A stretch of 53,006 nt of DNA from Herbinix sp. GTDB lineage: Bacteria > Bacillota > Clostridia > Lachnospirales > Lachnospiraceae. Made by a program: the position numbers and the translations under genes. Shown piece by piece: positions 46,597-53,006 of this stretch. The notes beneath the pieces were generated by a model. That model saw only the letters and a program-made list of their open reading frames with translations, did not search any database and had not been told where the DNA came from. Within the stretch, counting starts at the first letter, position 1. Each line of letters begins with the position of its first letter. The stretch spans positions 1 to 53,006 of the forward strand of contig JARBTJ010000021.1 in the NCBI GenBank assembly GCA_029240245.1. Direction: 5' to 3'.

Positions 46597-47352
46597 TTAT
46601 ATTACTTTGGAAGTTCCCATTTGCATATGATCCAGCTTATCCCTGGAAGCCTTTGCAATCCATAATTTATTTCCCTGCTTTGCTACTTTACTCAATTTGT
46701 CAATAGCCTGCTTTGTTTCTCCTTTGATCATATCCATTTGTGCTAAATAATATAGCACTTCCATGTATTGCCTTTTATTCAATTCAAAGTTTAACAACTT
46801 GTATAAATAATCATAACTTAAATCGTATTGTTTTAAAAAATAATACCTCTCTCCGACTAATAAGTCTACTGACTTTTGAAGTCTCTTACCAATAGGACAT
46901 AACTTTACCATTTTTGTTTCATATAATAATTCAGCCTCATCTATTCGACCCAACTCATAATAACAAAAGATAAGATTTATGATATATACAAGGTATGTTC
47001 CGTTTTTTTCTGATAAATACGAGGTATCTATCCCCTCCAAATATTCTTCTGCCCTTTTATAATCACCTAACACCATATGCGCAGCTGCCCGATTAACAGC
47101 CAGGCGGTTCAAAGCCCCATCGTTTCTACGAAATCTCTTCTCTTGACGATCCATCATTTTCAAGAAACGCTCCGGATCACAATCCGTGTCTAGAGCTTTC
47201 CTTTGTGATTTACTTATGATATAACCGGCAATATAATTACAAACCATTAAGATAATAAACGTTATGACGAATGCTATTATGAAATTGACCTCATAATGCA
47301 ATAATGTCATCAAACTGATAAATGTGATTACTAAAAAAATAAAATGTAACAT
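46597..47352 (-). CDS. membrane-anchored TPR-like protein
   Basis: A 251-residue protein with two N-terminal membrane helices (residues 2-18 and 24-47) and a helical repeat domain. The repeat-like helices include AAHMVLGDYKRAEEYLEGI, LIFCYYELGRIDEAELLYE and YYLAQMDMIKGETKQAIDKL, all with TPR spacing (small residue at 8, Y/A at 20). TPR domains bind partners; none is evident. The function is unknown. Confidence 0.75.
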   Translation of the reverse strand: MLHFIFLVITFISLMTLLHYEVNFIIAFVITFIILMVCNYIAGYIISKSQRKALDTDCDPERFLKMMDRQEKRFRRNDGALNRLAVNRAAAHMVLGDYKRAEEYLEGIDTSYLSEKNGTYLVYIINLIFCYYELGRIDEAELLYETKMVKLCPIGKRLQKSVDLLVGERYYFLKQYDLSYDYLYKLLNFELNKRQYMEVLYYLAQMDMIKGETKQAIDKLSKVAKQGNKLWIAKASRDKLDHMQMGTSKVI

Positions 47353-47392
47353 GTTTCACCCCTCTACCCACTCCATGATATAAGTAAAGACT

Positions 47393-47857
47393 CTAGAATC
47401 TTGATTTCTCATAATTATATGGAATACTCGTCCCGGCAACTACATCCTCAATTTTTTCTATTATAAGCCAATCATCCATATTACCTTGATGATCGAAATC
47501 CAATGGAGTAATTTTTTTTACGTCCCTAAACTCAACGAGACACAAGCATTTCTTATGCCATCGTTCTTTTTGCTTATCCGAAAGATTGAGCTTACTTTGG
47601 TTATCTGAAAGTATTTTTACAATCTCTTCCTCTGTTAGCTTAATGTAATTATGTACGTCAGTAATCGTAGCGGTTGCAGTGATTTTGCCGGTTCCCTTTT
47701 GCATAAAATAAAGCACTTCTCCTTGAAAAACCCTACTATGTGGAATTTTTCTACCTGCTGCTCCACGCACTATCATAGTTTTAGTTCCTGCCAGAATCTT
47801 ATCAAGAACCTTTTCTCCACTTTTCCCTTCATTGTCACAGTAAACCAAATGTACCAT
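47393..47857 (-). CDS. PUA/ASCH-like domain protein
   Basis: A 154-residue protein. The segment VLDKILAGTKTMIVRGAAGR, followed by GEVLYFMQKGTGKITATATI, resembles the ASCH/PUA-like beta-barrel, in which a K-T-x-x-x-R element and a G-D/E-x-x-x-F strand bind RNA or modified nucleotides. This is a fold-level guess. The start ATG at 47857 follows a strong AAGGAGGG and lies two bases after the stop of a decayed effector-binding-domain gene, so the two were once an operon. Confidence 0.6.
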   Translation of the reverse strand: MVHLVYCDNEGKSGEKVLDKILAGTKTMIVRGAAGRKIPHSRVFQGEVLYFMQKGTGKITATATITDVHNYIKLTEEEIVKILSDNQSKLNLSDKQKERWHKKCLCLVEFRDVKKITPLDFDHQGNMDDWLIIEKIEDVVAGTSIPYNYEKSRF

Positions 47858-47859
47858 AC

Positions 47860-48071
47860 TTAACCCTCCTTGTTTTCAACCGGAATCCATACCTCATATT
47901 TTGCATTTTCCGGGTCAGCATTAAAATATACTTGAATATCCGGCGCATTACCAATCTATCCATCCATTCATTTCCTAATGTAGCTATACTCTCTTCCAAA
48001 CTATACTGCCTCTCTTTATATGCATAATAAAGAGAGGTTAATTGAACTAATGCGTAATATATAATTATCAC
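47860..48071 (-). pseudogene. remnant of a GyrI-like effector-binding-domain protein
   Basis: Two frames on the minus strand give a composite C-terminus. The first encodes YSLEESIATLGNEWMD up to about 47956, and a shifted frame then encodes IGNAPDIQVYFNADPENA and KYEVWIPVENKEG to a TAA at 47860. The ending matches the C-terminal strand of GyrI-like/AraC effector-binding domains (typically D-I-E-x-Y-x-N-D-P ... E-x-W-I-P-V). A TAG lies directly before the second frame and the N-terminal part is missing. The unshifted 78-residue frame is thus misleading. Confidence 0.6.
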
Positions 48072-48421
48072 TAATTAAGTAGATACCTCTGCACATTATT
48101 CTAATCAAATGCATATTCGTTCGTTTTTCCATGTATTATTATAGGGTATTCCATTTAAGATTTCCATATTTTTTGCAATATTTGATCAAATACTTTCAGT
48201 TACCCATTTCTTATTATGTTCATTACACATATCTCATTCCTCCAATCAATTGCTGATGTTTTCGAGATAACACTTGATGAATTGCTTCATAATTCTTAAA
48301 TAATCTCGCTAATTAATAATACACTTTCCATTATAAAAATAACTCTAAATGAATCGTCTTTATTATATCATTAGTACTCCAGTAAATACCGGCATGATTA
48401 ATCAGCATTAAATCAATTGAT
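48072..48421. other. AT-rich gap without visible genes
   Basis: No coding frame, hairpin with T-run or repeat could be supported between the effector-binding remnant and the ABC exporter gene. It may hold more of the degraded N-terminus of the remnant. Confidence 0.3.
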
Positions 48422-50227
48422 CTAACAAGGATTAATTTTGTCTTTATACCACTGCTGTTGTGCCTTGTAAAGGCGGGTATATTCTTTTCCTTTTTTGAGA
48501 AGTTCTTCATGCGTTCCGATTTCCTCAATCTTAGCATCCTTCATAACAATAATGCGATCTGCTAATTTCACAGACCCCAGCCTATGTGTTACTATAACTG
48601 CTGATTTGTTTCTGGAAATCTCAGCAAATCGGTTATATATTTTTGTTTCTTCATATGGATCAATTGCAGCAGTAGGTTCATCCAATACAATAAAGTTATG
48701 ATTACGGAAAAATCCGCGGGCAATTGCTACTCTCTGCCACTGTCCTCCGGAAAGGTCCACTCCGTCAAACTCTCGTGACAGCATTGTCTTGTATCCATCC
48801 TTAAAGGTTCTGTTATCCTTATCTGTTCCTGCCATCTCACATATCAGATCCAACTCATCATCATCATGCTCTACTGAATACCTGCTAATCGTTATATTGT
48901 CTTCCAGCGTCATCTGATATCTTTGATACTTTTGAAATACTGCCGATGTATTCTCGAATAAAGCGTGGTTCGTTAGCTCCCTGGTATCTACTCCATTCAC
49001 CTTAACTGTACCTGTGCTAGGTCTGTACAATCCTGTTAATAAGCGAATTAATGTTGATTTACCGGAACCATTTTCACCAACGATAGCAATCGTTTCACCT
49101 TTTTTCAGAGTAAAACTTGCATCCTTTACCGCTTCCTTATCTGCACCCGGATAAGTAAAATTTACATGATGTAATTCAATGTCTCCCCAATCAGGAACTT
49201 CATTGATAATACCCTTTCTTTCCTCTAAGTTAATGAAATTGATATAGTTCTGTATTGTTCCATAATCCTTAGCCATGGTAGCTAAATTACGAAGAATCAT
49301 ATTCTCCATAAGATTATACAAGGTTCTGATTGACGTAAATACCGCTGCAAAAGCGCCTAAAGAAATCTCTTGCTTCATAAGCAAATCAAATAACATCCAT
49401 AGTATTCCAAAATATCCTGTAACAGTCAGCATTCTCATACCAAGCTCAATATTATTGCTCTTTATAGTAGCTTTCCATTGTAACTCTTGTAGCACATGCA
49501 GTGCATCAATATACATTTTCTTAAAAAATTGGAAACCACCAAGTAAACGGGTTTCCTTATAATATTCACGGCCAGTGATACAACTTTCATAATATTCGTA
49601 CTCTCGTCTTACCGGGGCTGCCTTATCCTCTGCATTCGTATGGACCTTTGCTCGTACCAGCTGGGTAGCAGCAATTGGAATAAACACCAAAACGATAGCC
49701 CCTACAAGTAAAGGCTTCAACCGAAATAGATACCATCCCATGAATATAAAATACGGAATATACATCGCGAGGACTTTTATCGTTGTATAAATAAAAAGTA
49801 CTGCGTTATCCTTTCCTTGAATGGCTTTATTAATGTCATCCAATTTTTTGGTATCCTCCATATCGATTGGATCAAGACGGGAAGTCTTCGTATGAACATT
49901 ATACAAAAGCTTTCCATTTACCTTTTGAATCAGAATTGGTTGAATTAAATTTGCAACACCATCTAATACCTGATTTATAATATATGACAAACCCATGATT
50001 AATAATGCTGTAAGTACATCCCCTAAAGTACTATCATTGATACTAAATCCAGTAACCCTATCGAAAAATCTCTGTTGGGTCATAGTAACAACACCGATAA
50101 AAACTCCACTGAGAATATGAGTTATGATACTTGCCGTAAATATGTAAGGGGTTACCTTGGCAGCAAACGGAATTAAAGTAAACAACATTATAAATATGTT
50201 TGGCCTTTTAACCTTTTTTTCATTCAT
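48422..50227 (-). CDS. ABC exporter half-transporter, second of a pair
   Basis: A 601-residue protein: a six-helix membrane domain in residues 1-340 and an ATPase domain with Walker A GENGSGKSTLIRLL (about 384-397), signature DLSGGQWQRVAIARG and Walker B FIVLDEPTAAIDP. The Asp after Walker B replaces the usual catalytic Glu-context only slightly (LDEPTAAIDP keeps E). The ATG at 50227 overlaps the preceding gene's TGA by 4 bp and follows AAAGGAG; a TTG at 50236 overlaps that site. It pairs with the half-transporter at 50224-52023, which is interrupted by a stop. The substrate is unknown: peptide, drug or lipid. Confidence 0.9.
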   Translation of the reverse strand: MNEKKVKRPNIFIMLFTLIPFAAKVTPYIFTASIITHILSGVFIGVVTMTQQRFFDRVTGFSINDSTLGDVLTALLIMGLSYIINQVLDGVANLIQPILIQKVNGKLLYNVHTKTSRLDPIDMEDTKKLDDINKAIQGKDNAVLFIYTTIKVLAMYIPYFIFMGWYLFRLKPLLVGAIVLVFIPIAATQLVRAKVHTNAEDKAAPVRREYEYYESCITGREYYKETRLLGGFQFFKKMYIDALHVLQELQWKATIKSNNIELGMRMLTVTGYFGILWMLFDLLMKQEISLGAFAAVFTSIRTLYNLMENMILRNLATMAKDYGTIQNYINFINLEERKGIINEVPDWGDIELHHVNFTYPGADKEAVKDASFTLKKGETIAIVGENGSGKSTLIRLLTGLYRPSTGTVKVNGVDTRELTNHALFENTSAVFQKYQRYQMTLEDNITISRYSVEHDDDELDLICEMAGTDKDNRTFKDGYKTMLSREFDGVDLSGGQWQRVAIARGFFRNHNFIVLDEPTAAIDPYEETKIYNRFAEISRNKSAVIVTHRLGSVKLADRIIVMKDAKIEEIGTHEELLKKGKEYTRLYKAQQQWYKDKINPC

Positions 50228-52023
50228 CGATACCAACTCCTTTGAACTTCAAACATCTCAGCATAGATGCCCTTTTGTTTTAATAACATCTCATGGTTCC
50301 CTTTTTCCTTCACTCTTCCTTCATCTATAACAATAATTTCGTCTGCCAGCTTCGCCGCCCCAAGCCGGTGGGTTATAAATATCGACGATTTGCCCGCACT
50401 AATTCTACCAAATAATTCATAAATATTACTCTCAGCAACCGGATCAAGTGCTGCCGTTGGTTCATCCAGAATTCGGATTTGTGCAGGATTATAGAGTGCA
50501 CGCGCTATGGCCACACGCTGCCATTCTCCACCGGAAAGGTCAATACCTCCTTGCTTAATTTTACCAACCCATGAATTAATTCCATCTTTTAACTTATCAA
50601 TTACTTCCTTAAGGCCGATCATATTGGCTGCATCACGTATTTTTGTCTCATTATCTGTTTCAACCAAATTACCAAGTGCGATATTATCCTTCATGGTGAT
50701 GTAATATTTGGCTAAATCTTGATAAACAACTGCAAAAAGCCCCTTTAAGTGTGCTTGGTTATACTCTCTGATGCTTTTGCCATTAATCAGTATTTCACCA
50801 TCAAAATTATCATACATTCCTGTCAGAAGCTTTGTGATGGTTGTTTTACCGGCACCATTAATGCCTACGAAGGCATAATGACGATTTTTCTCCAGTTTAA
50901 GAGAGAAATCCTTTAGTATGTAGTTTTCCGTATTCGGGTATTGGAAGGATACATTAATAAACTCAATATTCTCAAACCGAAAATCTTTTGGACGAATTGG
51001 AAGATCCAAAGCACCATCAGCTTCTGACAATGAGCAGAAAACCGTCAGGTCATTTAGATACTCTTTACCATTGACCACTTGTTCGACAATACGAGACAAT
51101 CTCCAAGACATGTCCTGAACCAGATCCAATGTTGCAACTGCTAGAGCCATAAAAACACCAATGGTCATATCACCGGATGCGATCGGAATTAACATCATTC
51201 CAATTATAAACAATGAAATAAATACCGTAATCAGGCTAGCTCCTTTCATACGTATAAAATGCTTTTGGCGCACATTCTGGTTAATTATGCGCGAGCTTTC
51301 AAATTTTGCAAGCCATTCATTATTTAATTCATCCGTGTATCCGAACAAGGACCGTTCCTCAACATTCTCCCTGGACAGAAGTACTCCCTGTAGATAGGCT
51401 GCCCTTCTAAAATAGATCTGGGCATCCTTATGTGCTGCATAAGTTTCTTTACCAGCTTTCATCGCTAACCAGAACATCGGGATACAAACGACTAGAATAA
51501 CCAATCCTACCCACCATTCATGCTTCATTAACACCACCAACATGGAGCCAATTCAAATTATCAGAGATGCTGCATCCCACACATTACTAAACCCATTCAT
51601 CAGTTTACTTTCAGGGTCACTGCAGGTCCGGTTAATCAATTCCCATACATTTTTATCTTCAATATGGCAATATTCCAATCGGGCTCGCTTCTCTACAATC
51701 TCACTTCGATATATTTCTGTCATACGCATATCCCGTTTTAAATTAACATAACTCATCAAATTCCAGTTCAGATACGAGTACGCCACCATAAACATTAAAA
51801 AAATTAACGGTTGATATATTTCACGCTGTTGTGTCTGACCTTTAAACACAGCTAACGCCGTATCAATGAAATCAGCCGTTACGACTACCTGTAATGCTGG
51901 AATTAATGCATTGATTATCCGGTTTAAAACATCCAGCAACGAATATACCGGGCATATTCGAAATGGAATCCGAATAAAGTCTATTGTTTTGTATACTTTA
52001 TCTTTTTTTAATTGTTCTGCCAT
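50224..52023 (-). pseudogene. ABC exporter half-transporter broken by one in-frame TGA
   Basis: Two frames in the same register, 52023-51553 and 51543-50224, join into one 599-residue protein if a single TGA codon (51555-51553) is read through; only three codons (ATT GGC TCC) separate it from the next ATG. The first part holds the first membrane helices (FRICPVYSLLDVLNRIINAL). The second holds the rest of the membrane domain and a full ATPase: Walker A GINGAGKTTITKLL, signature DLSGGEWQRVAIARAL, Walker B RILDEPTAALDP. The joined length equals its partner at 48422. A one-base change from a sense codon, or a sequencing error, explains it. Confidence 0.85.
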
Positions 52024-52409
52024 ATTTCCATACTAAGATGCATTTTAATAAAAACACATCATTATTCTCCTCTCCATATATTATTGAGTTTTCCTGTTTT
52101 TCTCTTTTTCCTTGCTTTCTCATTTTATAAGAGCCTACGACCTTATTACTAAACATTTTACAGCAAGGCACTCTTTTTCACAACCATAATTTGCTAAATT
52201 CATTACTTGGAATTTGATTTCGTAATTCCATTTAAATAGAATTGCAAAAGCACCCTATCATTTAACATGATCTGGTGCCCTATAACTTTATTAGATCAAT
52301 CGATTTCAGATAATTCCCTCCAAGCATAGAGTATTAATTTTTAATCACTAGTTATAAACAATAATTTTGCATATTACTATTTTCTGTAAGGACAATAAAT
52401 TACCTTATA

Positions 52410-52453
52410 AAAATCAAAAGGGCAGTAAGAAGCCATATTAGCCTACTTACCAC
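52410..52453 (-). terminator. terminator of the zinc-ribbon gene
   Basis: On the minus strand GGTGGTAAGTAGGC pairs with GGCTTCTTACTGCC (two wobbles, one mismatch), followed by CTTTTGATTTTTATAA. The rest of the 52024-52518 gap is AT-rich with no gene. Confidence 0.6.
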
Positions 52454-52518
52454 CTTTCATAAAAATCCAAGACTATAAGTCACGATTCCTCTATATTTGA
52501 AATTCCATTCACACTTAG

Positions 52519-52743
52519 TCACTCCGCTTCCACGACTCGAGATACATCCTTACCGCATTTCATACATTTGCCCTTTAATCTGATGTCTCCGTGAGAAAGT
52601 TCATGAATTGTATATCCCGGTTGTATCGCTGTAACACCACAGTTTCCGCAGAATACGTTTGCAAGAAGCAGTTCCCGGAATTCCTTCGGAATCTTGTTCC
52701 ACCTTTGAAGCGCTGTAAAATCAGAAACATTGTCGTTCGTCAT
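52519..52743 (-). CDS. small zinc-ribbon protein
   Basis: A 74-residue protein from the ATG at 52743, which is nine bases after AAGGAG; a longer frame to 52770 starts on that site. Two Cys pairs, FCGNCGV and KCMKCGKD, are about 28 residues apart and form a likely Zn ribbon, with an acidic tail VSRVVEAE. No family name comes to mind. The protein is compact, cytoplasmic and stands alone. Confidence 0.75.
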   Translation of the reverse strand: MTNDNVSDFTALQRWNKIPKEFRELLLANVFCGNCGVTAIQPGYTIHELSHGDIRLKGKCMKCGKDVSRVVEAE

Positions 52744-52914
52744 ATGTATCAGCTCCTTTTCATTATTCATAATGTATTATATCATGGATTGACTATAGGT
52801 CATTCACAATATGCTTTTATATAATGTAACCTCCGTTAAGATGAATTTTAGAATCATACTCCTGACGTGCATCTTCTATCCATCTTTTCATGAAGTTTAT
52901 TATAAGCTAGGCGT

Positions 52915-53006
52915 TTGCGAAACTCATATTCTGTATTAATTGCGCACACAACATATACTACTCCGGAGCGGAAGTTAAGCCCGTAGGAAGCGTTGGAGCG
53001 GAGGAA
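52915..53006. repeat. dispersed palindromic repeat, copy C cut by the window end
   Basis: The left end TTGCGAAAC (52915) and the left arm GCGCACACAACATATACTAC match copies A and B, and the conserved GCGGAAGTTAAGCCCGTAGG is present. The window ends before the right arm. Confidence 0.88.

Noticed and set aside
47835-48071. 78-residue protein
   Set aside because: The recognisable C-terminal sequence lies in a shifted frame, so this frame is a decayed gene rather than a real small protein.
51553-51555. TGA as selenocysteine or reassigned Trp
   Set aside because: No hairpin of SECIS type was evident after it, the site is in a membrane segment with no redox role, and normal TGA stops are used elsewhere in the window.

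Overview
The window looks like a stretch of chromosome from a low-GC, strictly anaerobic, fermentative Clostridia, most like Lachnospiraceae. This rests on gene content: a trimeric NAD-linked [FeFe] hydrogenase, an NfnAB bifurcating transhydrogenase, Rex, an F-type ATP synthase with a sodium-type rotor motif, Lpl-type sugar ABC uptake and plant-sugar hydrolases. The taxon is an inference. There is no ribosomal RNA, tRNA, phage or complete transposon in the window.

Layout. 1-8.1 kb: the N-terminus of a lipoprotein, an Eis-type acetyltransferase, a three-gene sugar ABC importer and a sigma factor with a long C-terminal extension. 8.4-14.6 kb: a six-gene minus-strand operon (UbiD, UbiA, substrate-binding lipoprotein, ATPase, permease, UbiX) that looks like dedicated uptake plus prenylation and decarboxylation of an aromatic acid. 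14.7-18.2 kb: a ferrous iron operon (FeoA, FeoA, FeoB, a reduced Fur-like protein, a Cys-rich membrane protein) behind a promoter bracketed by two Fur boxes. 18.2-24 kb: single genes (phospholipase-like, nitroreductase, GNAT, PNPOx-like), then a GH29 fucosidase divergent from an AraC regulator.

24-34 kb is the redox region: nfnA-nfnB-hydC-hydB-hydA plus a small [2Fe-2S] protein, all on the minus strand, followed upstream by a LysR regulator and rex. Three tandem-repeat arrays lie here: 16 units of 15-16 bp in the presumed nfnA leader, six units of 41 bp between nfnB and hydC, and six units of another 41-bp sequence that run into the rex stop codon. A candidate promoter for nfnA contains two Rex half-sites (TTGTTAA). 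Hydrogenase and NfnAB would together balance ferredoxin, NADH, NADPH and H2. 34.2-41 kb is the complete ATP synthase operon (I-a-c-b-delta-alpha-gamma-beta-epsilon).

41-53 kb is looser and partly decaying: a GNAT enzyme, a rhodanese preceded on the + strand by a fourth tandem array, an N-terminally truncated GH38 mannosidase, a membrane protein with a Cro/CI regulator, a TPR protein, a PUA/ASCH-like protein behind a frameshifted effector-binding-domain remnant, and a heterodimeric ABC exporter whose first half is broken by one in-frame TGA. A palindromic repeat of about 137 bp with 9-bp inverted ends occurs at 10.6, 46.3 and 52.9 kb (the last cut by the window end), with a degraded copy at 0.4 kb.
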